A stretch of DNA of 64,000 nucleotides from DATKFM01 sp963851215 (GTDB taxonomy: Bacteria > Pseudomonadota > Alphaproteobacteria > Dongiales > Dongiaceae). Every line of letters begins with the position of its first letter. Position 1 is the stretch's first letter. The translations under genes and the position numbers were made by a program. Where the stretch lies: contig CAWKOG010000004.1 of the NCBI GenBank assembly GCA_963851215.1, positions 30,034-94,033 on the forward strand. The letters are read 5' to 3'. Positions 22,531 through 34,762 of this stretch are shown piece after piece. Below the pieces are notes generated by a model. The model did not search any database, was not told where the DNA came from, and saw only the letters and a program-made list of their open reading frames with translations.

Positions 22531-23662
22531 ATGAAAAAACGAAACCTGATGATTTTGACAGGCGCGCTGGCTATTGCGGCGCTGACTGCCTACGGAACCC
22601 GCGCTTCATGGCTGGGCGGCAGCGCCACTGTGCAGGGACCGCCGCGGGCGCGCGTGGTCTCGGTTGAACTGGCCAAGGCCGAGCGCAAGCCGGTGCCGGT
22701 CGATGTCGATTCGATCGGAACGGTAACGCCGATTTCCAGCGTGGCGCTGAAATCGCGGGTCGAAACCACCATCGTCTCGGTGCACTTCGAAGACGGCGCC
22801 AAGGTCAATCAGGGCGATCTGCTGTTTACGCTCGACGCGCGCCAGATCGACGCCCAGATCGAACAGGCCGAGGGCGTGCTCGCCAAGGATCAGGCGCAGC
22901 TCGGAGGCGGCGCAACGCGACGTCAGGCGTTACGGCGACCTGATCGGCAAGGGCGCGACCACGCAGGTCAACGTCGACAACGCCAAGACCCAGGCCGATA
23001 TCCTGACCGGCACCATCAAGGCCGACCAGTCCGCACTGGACAATCTGAAGGTCCAGAAGAGCTACACCATCATCCGCGCGCCGTTTTCGGGACGGATCAG
23101 CGCCGCCAATGTGAAGGTCGGCAATTTCGTGCGGCCCGCGGATACCGCGCCGCTCGCCGTCATCAACCAGATGGCGCCGGTCTACGTGACCTTCGCCATT
23201 CCGCAGCGGGTCCTGGTCGATCTGCGTGAAGCCATGGCGGCGGGCGCCTCCAAGGTGATCGCAACGATCCCCGGCCACCGGCGTTCCGAAACCGGCAAGG
23301 TGGCGATGGTCGAAAATACCGTCGATTCCACCACCGGCATGGTCACCGTGCGCGGCATGATGAACAACGAGAATGAAACCCTGTGGCCGGGCACGCTGGT
23401 CAACACCAAGCTCATCATTCGCACCGAGGACGCCGTCACGGTGCCCTCGGCCGCGGTGCAGCGCAGCCAGAACGGCAATTTCGTGTTCGTGATGCAGGAC
23501 GGCAAGGCCCACGTTCAGCCGGTGGAAATCAGCCGCACGTCCGATGGCCAGTCCGTCATCGCCTCAGGACTGTCCGGCGGCGAGGACGTCGTGACCGACG
23601 GACAATTGCTGTTGTCCGAGGGCACGCCGATCGCACCGCGTGCGCCCAAGGCAGGGGCCTGA
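22531..23662 (+). CDS. RND efflux periplasmic adaptor (membrane fusion protein)
   Basis: Links an inner-membrane RND pump to an outer-membrane channel. An N-terminal membrane anchor (MILTGALAIAALTAYG) is followed by a lipoyl-like half (VALKSRVETTIVSVHFEDGAKV, QGDLLFTLD), a coiled-coil hairpin, the second half (YTIIRAPFSGRISAANVKVG), a beta-barrel (APVYVTFAIPQRVLVDLREA) and the membrane-proximal region (VPSAAVQRSQNG). An extra base near 22,905 shifts the frame in the hairpin. Corrected length is about 377 residues. It ends 3 bases before the pump gene, so the two are one transcript. No TolC gene is adjacent. Confidence 0.88.
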
Positions 23663-23665
23663 TCC

Positions 23666-26600
23666 ATGACGCTTTCGGAGCTGTGTATCCGCCGGCCGGT
23701 TATGACGACGCTGATGACGGCGACGATCATCGCGTTCGGTGTGTTCGGGTTCCGGCTGCTGCCGGTGTCCGCGCTGCCCAAGGTTGATTTTCCGACCATC
23801 GCCGTGACCGCGACCCTGCCGGGCGCCAGCGCCGACACCATGGCGGCTTCGGTCGCCGGTCCGATCGAGCGTCAGCTTTCGACCATCGCCGGCATCTCGT
23901 CGATGTCCTCGATCTCGTCGCAGGGCACCACCGCGATCACCATTCAGTTCGACCTCAATCGCAACATCGACGCCGCCGCGCTCGACGTGCAGACCGCGCT
24001 GACCATCGCGCAGCGCCGTTTGCCGATCGAGATGAGGATTCCGCCGAGCTTCCGGAAGGTCAATCCGTCGGACTTCGCGATCCTGTTCATCTCGCTGAGT
24101 TCCGAAACGCTGCCGCTGTCGACCGTCAACGAATATGGCGACATCGGCATCGGGCAGGCGCTGTCGCAAATCCAGGGCGTCGCCCAGGTACAGATTTTCG
24201 GCAGCCAGAAATTCGCGATCCGGGTGCAGGCCGATCCGCAAGCCGCGGCGGCGCGCGGAATATCGCTCGAAGACATCCGCACCGCGGTGTCGAGCGCCAA
24301 CTCCTCGACCCCGGTCGGCACCCTGAACGGACCGAAGCAGGACGTCTCCCTGCAGGCCTCCGGCCAGATGGACAAGGCCGCCGACTACCGCCAGGTCATC
24401 GTCGCCTGGCGCAACGGATCGCCGGTCCGGCTCGACGAGGTCGCGAAGGTCTATGACGGCGTCGAGAACGACAAGACCGCGACCTGGTTCAATGGAACGC
24501 GTTCGATTGTGCTCGGCGATCTACAAGCAGCCGGACGCCAATACCGTGGCCGTGGTCGACGGCGTGCTGGCCAAGTTGCCGAACCTGCGGGCGCAGATCC
24601 CGCCGTCGGTGAAGATCGACGTCACGATGGACCGCTCGCAGTCGATCCGCCAGTCCGTCGCCGACGTCGAGGAGACCCTGCTGATCGCCATCGGTCTGGT
24701 GATCATGGTGATCTTCCTGTTTCTGCGCTCGGCATCGGCCACCTTCATTCCGGCGCTGGCGGTTCCGATCTCGCTCTGCGGCACCTTCGCCGTGATGTAC
24801 ATGCTGGATTTCTCCGTCAACAACATGACGCTGCTGGCGCTGACCCTGTCGGTCGGCTTCGTGGTCGACGACGCCATCGTCATGCTGGAAAACATCGTCC
24901 GCCACATCGAAAACGGCATGCGTCCGTATGAGGCGGCGCTGAAGGGCGCGCGCGAAATCGGCTTTACCATCATTTCGATCACGTTCTCGCTGATCGCGGT
25001 GTTCATCCCGGTCTTGCTGATGGGCGGCATCGTTGGCCGCGTATTCCGCGAATTCGCGGTCACGATCGCGGTGGCGATCGTGGTGTCGGGTTTCGTCTCG
25101 CTGACGCTGACGCCGATGCTGTGCGCGCGCATGTTTGAAGGCGCACGATCCGACCAAGAAGCCGAATATCGTGCTTCGCGTGTTCGAGCGGATGTTCGAT
25201 TCATGGCTCCGCGCCTACGAATGGGCGCTCGACTGGGTGCTGGCCCGCAAGGCCATGATGCTGGTGGTGACGCTCTTGACGCTCGTCGGCACCGTCGCGC
25301 TCTATATCATCGTGCCCAAGGGATTTTTCCCGCAGGAGGATACCGGCTTTCTGACCGGCATTACCGAGGCCGCGACCGATACGTCGTTTGAAGCGATGGC
25401 GGTCCGGCAAAAGGCGCTCGCCGACATCCTGCAGCCAGGATCCCGCGGTCGAATATATCAACAGCACCGCCGGCGCCGGCGGACCGAACCCCACCGCCAA
25501 TTTCGGCCGCCTGTTCATTGCCCTGAAGCCGAAAAAGGAACGCGAGCCGGCGCCTGTCGTGATGGCGCGCCTGCGCCAGAAGGCGATGCAGGTTCCGGGA
25601 ATCCAGGCGTTCTTCCAGAGCATTCAGAACCTCAACATCGGCGGCCGGCCGTCGAAGAGCCAGTACCAGTACGTCCTGCAGAGCGGCGATACCGAGTCGC
25701 TCTACCGGCTGGCGCCGGAGATGCGCGACCGGATCGCCAAGGTGCCGGGACTGCTCGACGTCACCACCGACCTCTACATCAAGAATCCGCAGATGACGGT
25801 CGATATCGACCGGGAGAAGGCCGCGGTCTACGGCGTCACCGTCGATCAGGTGCGCAACCAGCTTTACAACGCATTCGGCGCGCGTCAGGTCGGCACCATC
25901 TACATGCCGTCCAACGACTACCAGATCATCCTGGAGGCGCAGCCGCAGTTCCGCGTCGATCCGTCCGATCTTTCCAAGCTCTATATGAAGACCGCGAGCG
26001 GACAGACCATTCCGCTGGATGCGGTGGCGAAGCTGACGCCGACCGTGGGGGCGCTGCAGATCAACCATCAGGGCCAGCAGCCCGCGGTGACGATCTCGTT
26101 CAATCTCGCGCCGGGCGTTTCGCTCGGCTATGCCGTGGACGAGATCACCAGAGATCGAACAAAGTTCAAATCTTCCCGCCACCATCGCCACCGGCTTCTC
26201 CGGCACCGCGCAGGTGTTCCAGGATTCCTTGCGCGGGCAGGGCGTGCTGATCCTGGCGGCGGTGTTCGCCGCCTTCGTGATCCTCGGCATTCTCTACGAA
26301 AGCTTCATTCACCCGATCACGATCATTTCCGGCCTGCCGTCGGCGGGCATCGGCGCCATCCTGACGCTGATGATGTTCAACATGGAGCTGTCGGTCATCG
26401 CCATGATCGGCATCGTGATGCTGGTCGGCATCGTCAAGAAGAACGCCATCATGATGGTGGATTTCGCGCTGGAGCGCCGCCGCGTCGGATTGAGCGCCGA
26501 GCACGCCATTCGCGAAGCCGCCTTGCTGCGGTTCCGCCCGATCATGATGACGACATTCGCGGCGATTTTCGGCACGCTGCCGATCGCGCTCGGCGCCGGC

Positions 26601-26798
26601 GCCGGCGCCGAGCTGCGTCAGCCGCTCGGCATTGCCGTGGTCGGCGGTCTCTGCGTCTCGCAACTGCTGACGCTGTTCATTACGCCGGTGATCTACATCT
26701 ATCTCGACCGCATCGACCGCCGCCTGAAGCGCCGGCTCGAACCGCAGGCCGACGAGGGCGACAATGTCGAGCGGCCGCATGTCGTCGCGGCGGAGTGA
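23666..26798 (+). CDS. RND multidrug efflux permease, AcrB/MdtB type (frameshifted)
   Basis: An inner-membrane proton/drug antiporter of about 1,043 residues and 12 membrane helices. The first helix (TTLMTATIIAFGVFGFRLLP) leads into the porter domain (KVDFPTIAVTATLPGAS). Helix 4 carries the proton-relay aspartates in GFVVDDAIVMLENIVRH, and the second half repeats the architecture (GIVMLVGIVKKNAIMMVDFAL). Indels near 24,520, 25,140, 25,435 and 26,155 break the frame. The C-terminal tail is short and charged. Substrates are unknown. It is co-transcribed with the adaptor. Confidence 0.9.
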
Positions 26799-26814
26799 TG
26801 GCGCCGAGCCGAGC

Positions 26815-27665
26815 ATGAAGTCGCGTCGCGGATGCCATCGCAGCGCTGATCGCTGCGTGCCTGCTGGCCGCTATCAGCCATCGCGCGCTCGCGGACGAGC
26901 CGATCGAAATCTTCGACGCGCATCTGCATTACAACTGGGAACCGAAGCCGTTCTACCAGCTCGACGAGGTGCTGGCGCTGTTCAAGAAGCATCGCGTGAC
27001 CGGCATTCTCGCGACCAGCCGCCCCAACACCGGCACCCATGCGCTGGTCGAGCGCGAAGGCGGACGGCCTGCAGGTCGTGCCCTTCATCAGGCCTTACCG
27101 GGTCCGCCCCGATATCCAGACCTGGTTCAAGGACCCCGTCATCTTCGATCTGGTGCAGGAGGAATTCAAGCGCGGCTACTATCGCGGCATCGGCGAGTTT
27201 CATCTGTCGAGCGGCAGACGCCGACAATGAATGGGTCAAGAAGACCGTCGACTTCGCCGTGGCGAACAATCTCTATCTGCACGCCCATGCCGACGACGCC
27301 GCGGTCGAAATCCTGATGCGGCATAATCCGAAGGCGCAGATCATCTGGGCGCATACCGGCTTCGGCCTGTCGGGCGAGCGCGTCGCCGCGATGCTGGCCA
27401 AATATCCCGAAGCTGTGGGGTGAATTGTCCTATCGCAGCGGCATCACCGAGGGGGGAGGGAAGCTGACGCGCGGAATGGCGAGCACTGTTCGAGCGATAT
27501 CCCGACCGGTTCCTGCTCGGTTCGGACACCTGGGTGCCGGAGCGCTGGGCGAGCTATGGTGAAATCATGGCCGGCTATCGCGCCTGGCTGGCGCAGTTGC
27601 CGCCGAAAGCCGCGGCCCAGATCGCGCATGGCAACGCCAGGGCGCTGTTCGCGGATAGGCGCTGA
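26815..27665 (+). CDS. Exported amidohydrolase-family protein (frameshifted)
   Basis: A TIM-barrel metal-dependent hydrolase of about 280 residues. A signal peptide (AALIAACLLAAISHRALA) follows the ATG at 26815. Metal-site motifs are IFDAHLHYN (HxH), YLHAHADD, IWAHTGFG and LLGSDTWVP. The pattern is that of amidohydrolase family 2. The substrate is unknown. The frame changes at least five times (near 26,830, 27,055, 27,218, 27,418 and 27,472), the densest damage in this part of the window. It starts 17 bases after the RND pump stop and may share its transcript. Confidence 0.7.
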
Positions 27666-27753
27666 CCTCCAAGGCAGGGTGGCAAAGCGAAGCGTGCCCA
27701 CCAAGACATTCACGGCGCAAGCGCGCCGCCCACCCCACGATCTGTGGATTCGC

Positions 27754-28083
27754 TCAGATCGAGAAGCTGGTGCCGCAGCCGCAGGAGGCGGTGGCGTTCG
27801 GGTTGACCACCCGGAACGAGGCGCCGATCAGATCGTCGACGAAATCGACTTCGGAGCCGGCCAGAAACGGCACCGAGGCCGGATCGACCAGCACCACGGC
27901 GCTGTCGCGCGCGATCACGAGATCATCCTCGGCCTGGGCGCGCTCGACGTCGAATTTGTACTGGAAGCCCGAGCAGCCGCCGCCCTCGACGCTGATCCGC
28001 AGCATGGCGCCGTCGCCCTCGGTCTTGAGGATTTCCCCGATGCGGCGGGCGGCCCGCTCGCTGATGGTGACGGCTGTCGTCAT
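27754..28083 (-). CDS. erpA: A-type iron-sulfur cluster carrier (ErpA/IscA family)
   Basis: Carries [Fe-S] clusters from the assembly scaffold to target enzymes in the cytoplasm. The 109-residue protein has the three cluster-binding cysteines in CSGFQY and CGCGTSFS. The start at 28083 gives the compact N-terminus MTTAVTISERAARRI. The frame is intact. It is divergent from dgt, an arrangement I recall as common in Rhizobiales. ErpA is preferred to IscA because no isc/suf genes are near, but paralogues cannot be told apart firmly. Confidence 0.85.
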   Translation of the reverse strand: MTTAVTISERAARRIGEILKTEGDGAMLRISVEGGGCSGFQYKFDVERAQAEDDLVIARDSAVVLVDPASVPFLAGSEVDFVDDLIGASFRVVNPNATASCGCGTSFSI

Positions 28084-28192
28084 GTGAGAAGTCTCCGGTC
28101 GCCGCTGCCATAACCAAATTATTTGGTATCCGGCACGCCCCATAGTTAAGTGCGCAGGCCAGCGGAATCAATTGGATAAGGATTAAAACACC

Positions 28193-29410
28193 GTGTCGGT
28201 CGGAATGGCAGCCCCTCGCTCGATCTATGCCTGCGACCCCGACCGCAGCCGCGGGCGGCTGTTTACGGAGCCGCCGAGCAAGACCCGCAGCCCGTTCCGC
28301 CGGGATTGCGACCGGGTGATCCATTCCACCGCCTTTCGCCGCCTCAAGCACAAGACCCAGGTCTTCGTGTTCCACGAGGGCGATCATTACCGGACCCGGC
28401 TGACCCACAGCCTCGAAGTGGCGCAGATCGCCCGGGCGCTGGCCCGGCAGCTCGGGCTCGACGAGGATCTCACGGAAACCCTGGCGCTGGCGCATGACCT
28501 CGGCCATCCGCCGTTCGGCCATGCCGGCGAGCGGGCGCTGGATGCCTGTCTGCAGGCCCATGGCGGCTTCGACCACAATGCGCAGACCCTGCGCGTCGTC
28601 ACCTCGCTGGAACATCGCTATCCCGAATTCGACGGGCTCAACCTGACCTGGGAAGCGCTGGAGGGCATCGTCAAGCACAACGGTCCGCTGACCGAGCGCG
28701 GCGGCGCCGCCGTCGGACGTTATCGCGACCACGGCATTCCCGTCGGGATATCCGACTACATGGCGACCTATGACCTGGAACTGTGGAGCTTTGCCTCGCT
28801 GGAGGCGCAGGTCGCGGCGATCGCCGACGACATCGCCTATGACGCCCACGACATCGACGACGGCCTGCGGGCCGACCTGTTCACGGTCGACGATCTCAAG
28901 GTGATGCCGCTGACGGCCGAAATGATCGCGGAGATCGCACAGGCACTATCCCGATCTCGATGACGTCAGGCGCGGCGCGGAACTGGTGCGCGAACTGATT
29001 TCCTATCTGATCGGCGCGGTGGTCACGGAAGCGCGCCGGCGGCTCGATATCGCCCGGCCGCACATCGGTCGAGGACGTGCGCAACCTTGGCGACGTCCTG
29101 ATCACGTTTCCTGCCGACGGTGGCGCAGGCGGAAGCCGAGATCAAGGCGTTCCTGAAGCTCAGGATGTACCGCCATCCCCGGGTGATGCGGGTGATGGGC
29201 GAGGCCGAACAGATCCTGTTCGACCTGTTCGCGCGCTACCAGCAGAGCCCGGGCGACCTGCCGGCGGAATGGCTGTCGCGCGATGGCGGCGATCACGAGA
29301 CCGAAACCGAGCGTGCACGGCGGATCGGCAACTTTATCGCCGGGATGACCGACCGTTTCGCCATCACCGAGCATCAAAGGCTTTTTGACTCGACCCCGGA
29401 TTTGCGTTAG
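28193..29410 (+). CDS. dgt: Deoxyguanosinetriphosphate triphosphohydrolase-like protein
   Basis: An HD-domain enzyme that removes tripolyphosphate from dNTPs. The metal site reads RTRLTHSLEVAQIA and ALAHDLGHPPFGHAGE, then GGFDHNAQTLR and IADDIAYDAHDIDDG. The GTG at 28193 has AAGGA upstream; an ATG at 28205 is an alternative. Frame changes near 28,945, 29,063 and 29,115 affect the C-terminal third. Corrected length is about 402 residues. argS follows 50 bases later on the same strand. Confidence 0.88.
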
Positions 29411-29460
29411 GCGGCGGCCTAGCCGCCCACGGCATCATCATCCCCGGTCCAGTCACGCCC

Positions 29461-31258
29461 ATGGTCGATTCCAGCACAACCGCAGCATCTTTTCGCCAAC
29501 GTGCTCGCGCGCGTCCACGCGGTTTGCGGCGCGCTCGCATCCGAAGGCGGCTGGCCCGCCGGTATCGACCTGTCGCGGGTCGTGGTCGAGCCGCCGCGCG
29601 ACGCCGCGCATGGCGACATGGCGACCAATGCCGCGATGGTGCTGGCCAAGGAGGCCAAGGCAAAACCGCGCGATCTCGCCGAAGCGATCGCGGCCAAACT
29701 GCGCGCGGATGATTTGATCGCATCGGTCGACGTCGCCGGTCCCGGCTTCATCAATCTGACCTTGAAACCCTCCGCCTGGTCGGACGCGCTGCGCACCGTG
29801 CTGCGCGAGGGCGCCGCCTATGGCCAGAGCCCGATGGGCGCGGCCGAGAAGGTCAATGTCGAATATGTCTCGGCCAATCCCACCGGGCCGATGCATGTCG
29901 GCCATTGCCGGGGCGCGGTGTTCGGCGACGCGCTGTGCAGCCTGCTGCAGTTCGCGGGCTACGACGTCACCAGGGAATATTACATCAACGATGCCGGCGC
30001 CCAGGTCGACGTGCTCGCGCGCTCGGCATTCCTGCGCTATCGCGAGGCGCTCGGCGAGAACATCGGCGAGATTCCGGAAGGGCTTTATCCCGGCGACTAT
30101 CTGAAGCCGGTGGGGCAGGCGCTCGCCGCCGAGTATGGCGACAAGCTGTTGGCGATGCCGGAAGGCGCGTGGCTGCCGATCGTGCGGGCCAAGGCCATCG
30201 CCATGATGATGGACATGATCAAGACCGATCTCGCCGCGCTCAACATCAAGCACGACGTGTTTTTCTCCGAGCGGTCGCTGATCGAAACCGGCAACAACAA
30301 GGTCACCGAGACCATCGACTTTCTGCGCTCCAAGGGCGACGTCTATGAAGGCCGGCTGCCGCCGCCCAAGGGCGGCGCGCCGGTGGAGGATTACGAGGAT
30401 CGCGAGCAGACGCTGTTTCGCGCCACCGCCTATGGCGACGATGTCGATCGCCCGCTGATGAAGTCGGACGGCAGCTACACCTATTTCGCTTCCGATATCG
30501 CCAACCACAAGAACAAGTTCGACCGCGGCTTCGCCAATCTGATCGATGTGTTCGGCGCCGATCACGGCGGCTACATCAAGCGCATGCAGGCGGCGGTCAA
30601 GGCCGTCACGGCGGGCAAGGCCACGCTCGACGTGAAGGTCGTGCAACTGGTGCGGCTGCTGCGCCATGGCGAGCCGGTAAAGATGTCGAAACGGTCCGGC
30701 GATTTCGTCACGTTGCGCGAGGTGGTCGACGAGGTCGGCTCCGACGCGGTGCGGTTCATGATGCTGTTCCGCAAGAACGATGCGGTGCTGGATTTCGACC
30801 TCGCCAAGGTGATCGAGCAGTCCAAGGACAACGCGGTGTTCTACGTGCAGTACGGCCACGCCCGCGGCCATTCGATCTTCAAGAACGCCCGGGAACTGGT
30901 TCCGGACCTGCCGGAGGAGACCGAAGCCCGGGCGGCGTTCCTGGGCGATGCGGCGGTGGAGCGGCTGACCGACCCCGCGGAACTCAGCCTGCTCAGGCTG
31001 CTGGCGCTCTATCCCCGGATGATCGAGGCGGCGGCGGTGGCGCACGAGCCGCACCGAATCGCGTTTTATCTGTATGATCTTGCCAGCGAATTTCACGCGC
31101 TGTGGACCAGGGGGCGCGATTTGCCCTATTTACGCTTCATTATCAATAATGATGCAGAGATTACAAAGGCGCGGTTGGCATTGGTCCAGGGCGTTGTCTC
31201 GGTTCTGGCATCTGGGCTCGCCGTTCTCGGCGTCCATGCTCCGACCGAGATGCGATAG
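29461..31258 (+). CDS. argS: Arginyl-tRNA synthetase
   Basis: A class I aminoacyl-tRNA synthetase. The HIGH motif is NPTGPMHVGHCRGAVFGD and the KMSKS equivalent is PVKMSKRSGDF; the anticodon-binding helical domain closes with EFHALWTRGRDLPYLR. The start at 29461 (MVDSS) is in another frame from the body: deleting one A near 29,480 joins it to HLFANVLARVHAV. The remaining 590 codons are unbroken. About 598 residues, normal for the family. A SPOR-domain gene follows. Confidence 0.93.
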
Positions 31259-31358
31259 GGGGTAAGCCCTCACGTGGGGATCCGTGAGGCATCTGGCAGG
31301 CGCCGGTTCGTTTGCAAAAGCGGGTTGGCGGCTTTCCCGAAGGGGACGCATCATCACG

Positions 31359-32837
31359 ATGGCTGATCGATATCAGGACAGACCTTTTCCCGCCGACGAT
31401 GGCTATGATCGTGGCGGAGACCCGCATGCGCCGGCAAGGACCGAGAGCGATCCGCTGGCGGAACTTGCGCGTCTGATCGGTCAAACCGATCCGTTCGCGA
31501 TGGGCAGGGCCAATCAGCCGGTGCAGCCGCGCAGCGAGCGCGCGCACGTACCAGCCGCCGGCACCCGCTGCCGACGACGAGCCTGCCGCCGGCCCGCCGC
31601 CATGGATGCGCCGCGCGACCCCGCAGGCGGCTCCGGCCGCCCCGCGAGGAAGATTACGAGCAGGATTACCCGAGCGCCGTGCACCCGCTGCATCGCTACG
31701 CGACGCCGGTTGCCGCGCCGGAGCCGGAATATCATCAGGCCCCGTCCATACGCCGACGCCGGCCATGAGTCCGATCCGTCGCGCTATGACGATGCGCTGT
31801 ATGGCGAGCTCGATCCCGGCGCGCAGCCAGTCCAGCACGATCCGGCCCATGCGGATGACCCGTACGCCTATCAGGACGGCTACGGCGACGACGCCGAAGA
31901 ACCGGCCAGGAAGCGCGGCGGCGGCATGATGACCGTTGCCGTGGTGCTTGCGCTGGCGGTGGTGGGGACGGGCGCGGCCTTTGCCTATCGCACCTATGTC
32001 GGATCGCCCCGCAGCGGCGAGCCGCCGATCATCAAGGCCGACAACAGCCCGACCAAGATCGTGCCGGCGCCCTCGGACGGCTCGGCCAAGGTGCCCGGAC
32101 CGCATGGCGACAGGCGATGGCAAGGAAAAGATCGTTCCGCGCGAGGAAGCCCCGGTCGACGTCAATGCCAGGACCGGCCCGCGCGTGGTGTTTCCGCCGC
32201 TGAACCCGAACAGCAATCCGCCGTCGGCCGCGAGCGTTGCTCCGGCCGGTCCGCGCCCGCCGGCGCGGGCAATGGCACGCTGCCGAACAGACGAGCCGCG
32301 CAGGATCAAGACCCTTGCCGTCCGTGGCGATCAGGCTGACGGAGCCGCGGCGCCGGTCAACGCGCCGCCGCCGGCCAAACCCGCGCCTGCTCCGAAAACG
32401 GCTGCGGCGCCTGCGGCAGGAACTGCTCCGGCCGCGCCTGCCACGCGCGGCCCGCCATCATCGGCCAATGCGAGCGCCAACGCGCCGATGTCGCTGGCAC
32501 CGCAGGCCGGTCAATCGGCTCCGGCCGCCGAACCGCGCGACCAGGGTCGCCACCGGCCCGGGTCCGCCCAGCCGCGCCAAGCGGCGGCGGCGGATATCTC
32601 GTCCAGGTCGCCTCGCAGAAGAACGAGGCCGACGCGCAGGCCTCATACCGGGCCCTGCAGGGCAAGTATCCGGCCGTGCTCGGTTCGCGTTCGCCGGTGA
32701 TCAAACGCGCCGACCTCGGCGAAAAGGGCGTCTATTACCGCGCCATGATCGGCCCGTTCGGGTCCGCGGATGAGGCCACGCAGTTCTGCGGCAACCTGAA
32801 AACTGCCGGCGGGCAGTGCGTCGTCCAAAGGAATTAA
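31359..32837 (+). CDS. SPOR-domain membrane protein (frameshifted)
   Basis: A bitopic envelope protein. It has a charged cytoplasmic part (MADRYQDRPFPADDGYD, DPLAELARLIGQTDPF), one membrane helix (MMTVAVVLALAVVGTGAAFAY), a long Pro/Ala-rich periplasmic linker, and a C-terminal SPOR domain (QKNEADAQASYRALQGKYP, GVYYRAMIGPFGS, CGNLKTAGGQCVV). SPOR domains bind denuded glycan at division sites, so a septal role is likely. GAAGGGGACG lies upstream of the ATG at 31359. Several indels occur in the low-complexity stretches (about 31,555-31,740 and 32,105-32,600). Length is about 490 residues. Confidence 0.75.
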
Positions 32838-32883
32838 CGGCCGTTTCCTTGACCCTTGGGCGGTCAGCGGGCTAATCGGCCCC

Positions 32884-33915
32884 ATGAGCAGCCGCGCATT
32901 CATCACAGGCGTATCCGGATTGGAACTTAGCGCCGCCGAGCGCGAATTCATCCGTTCGGAACGGCCGTGGGGATTTATTCTATTCAAGCGGAATATTGAG
33001 ACGCCCGCGCAAGTCATTCAGCTTGTTCAGGAGTTGCGAAACGCCATTGGTCAGGCGGATGCGCCCGGTCCTGATCGACCAGGAGGGTGGCCGGGTTCAG
33101 CGCCTCGGCCCGCCGCACTGGCCGGTCTATCCGCCGGGAGCCGTGTTCGGCGCGCTCTACGATATCGACCGCGCGGCGGGCCTGTCCGCGGCGCGCCTGA
33201 GCGCCCGGCTGATCGCCGCCGACCTGCTGGACCTCGGCATTACCGTCGATTGCCTGCCGCTGGCGGACCTGCCGGTCGCCCGGCGCCGACGCGGTGATCG
33301 GCAACCGCGCCTACGGAACCGAGCCGGGCAAGGTGGCGGCGATCGCCCGCGCCGTGACCGAGGGGCTGGAGCAGGGCGGCGTTTTGCCGGTTCTCAAGCA
33401 CATTCCCGGCCATGGACGGGCCACCGCGGACACCCATTTCAGGCTTCCGGAGGTCGATACGCCGCGGGCGGAGCTGGAACGGACCGATTTCGCCGCATTT
33501 CAACCGCTGGCGGACCTGCCGATGGCCATGACCGCACATGTTGTGTTTAGCGCGCTGGATCCCGCCCATCCGGCGACGACTTCTGCGACAATCATCGAAC
33601 AGGTGATTCGCGGCGTGATCGGGTTCCAGGGTTTGTTGATGAGTGATGACGTGTCCATGAACGCTTTGGCGGGATCGATCGCCGAGCGGACCCGAGCCAT
33701 CGTCACGGCCGGCTGCGACATGGTTCTGCATTGCAACGGCAATCTCGACGAAATGCGGGCAGGTGGCCCGCGAGACGCCTGAATTGTCGGGCAAGGCGCT
33801 GGATCGCGCCAAGCGGGCGCTGGCGTCGCGAAAAGCTCCGCAGCCGTTCGATCGGCTGGCGGCGCGGGCTGAACTGGACGCGTTGATCAATCGGGCAGGG
33901 ATGACAGGCGCATGA
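32884..33915 (+). CDS. nagZ: Beta-N-acetylhexosaminidase, GH3 family
   Basis: Cytoplasmic enzyme that removes GlcNAc from anhydromuropeptides in cell-wall recycling. Motifs are FILFKRNIETPAQV, LIDQEGGRVQRL, the histidine motif VLPVLKHIPGHGRATADTH and the nucleophile aspartate in GLLMSDDVSMNAL. Indels near 33,065, 33,283 and 33,763 split it into three frames. Corrected length is about 342 residues. The stop overlaps the scpA start as ATGA, so it is translationally coupled to the segregation genes. Confidence 0.88.
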
Positions 33916-34739
33916 GCGCGGAGATTTTATCGTTTGAAACCGGACGGCCCGCCGAACTCGCCGACGACGAGCCGTCGCTGGTCGTCGACGTCGAAGGCTA
34001 TGAGGGCCCGCTCGATCTGCTGCTGGCGCTGGCGCGGCAGCAGAAGGTCGATCTGCACAAGATCTCCATTCTGGCGCTGGCCGACCAGTATCTCGTGTTC
34101 ATCGAGGCGGCCCGCAAAATCCGGCTCGAACTCGCCGCCGACTATCTGGTGATGGCGGCATGGCTGGCGTTTCTGAAATCGCGGCTGCTGCTGCCGGAAC
34201 CGGCGACCCCGGACGGCCCGAGCGCCGAGGAAATGGCGACCGCGCTGGCCAACCGGCTGCGCCGGCTCGAGGCCATTCGCGAAGCGTCGAACCGGCTGAT
34301 GAACCGCCCGCAATTGCAGCGCGACATTTTTCCGCGCGGCAATCCGGAATCGATCGCCGAGATCAAGCATCCCAAATTTACCGCGACCCTGTTCGACCTG
34401 CTCACCGCCTATGCCGCGCAGCGCCAGCAGCGGGTGCTGGCCACGGTGCATCTGGCAAGACGCACGGTGTGGTCGCTGAGCGAGGCGCGGGCCTCGCTGG
34501 AGCGCCTGGTCGGAATGGCCGAGGACTGGAGCCGGCTCGACGAATACCTGCTCAATTACGTCGTCGATCCCTCGCAAAAGGCCACGGTGTTCGCATCGAG
34601 CTTTGCGGCCGCGCTGGAACTGGTCCGCGAAGGCGAGGTCGAACTGCACCAGAAAGAGGCGTTCGCGCCGTTGTATTTTCGTAAGCGTCCGCCGCAAGCA
34701 TCCGACGCGATGACCGCGCCGGATCTGCCGGTTGAGTAA
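33912..34739 (+). CDS. scpA: Segregation and condensation protein A
   Basis: The kleisin subunit that bridges SMC heads with ScpB during chromosome segregation. The 275-residue protein begins its conserved part with VDVEGYEGPLDLLLALARQQKVDL and carries AWLAFLKSRLLLP. It ends in the winged-helix tail typical of kleisins. The frame is intact. It overlaps nagZ by four bases and is followed 23 bases later by scpB. Confidence 0.92.
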   Translation: MSAEILSFETGRPAELADDEPSLVVDVEGYEGPLDLLLALARQQKVDLHKISILALADQYLVFIEAARKIRLELAADYLVMAAWLAFLKSRLLLPEPATPDGPSAEEMATALANRLRRLEAIREASNRLMNRPQLQRDIFPRGNPESIAEIKHPKFTATLFDLLTAYAAQRQQRVLATVHLARRTVWSLSEARASLERLVGMAEDWSRLDEYLLNYVVDPSQKATVFASSFAAALELVREGEVELHQKEAFAPLYFRKRPPQASDAMTAPDLPVE

Positions 34740-34762
34740 GTGGAAGAAGAGGAGACCGAGCC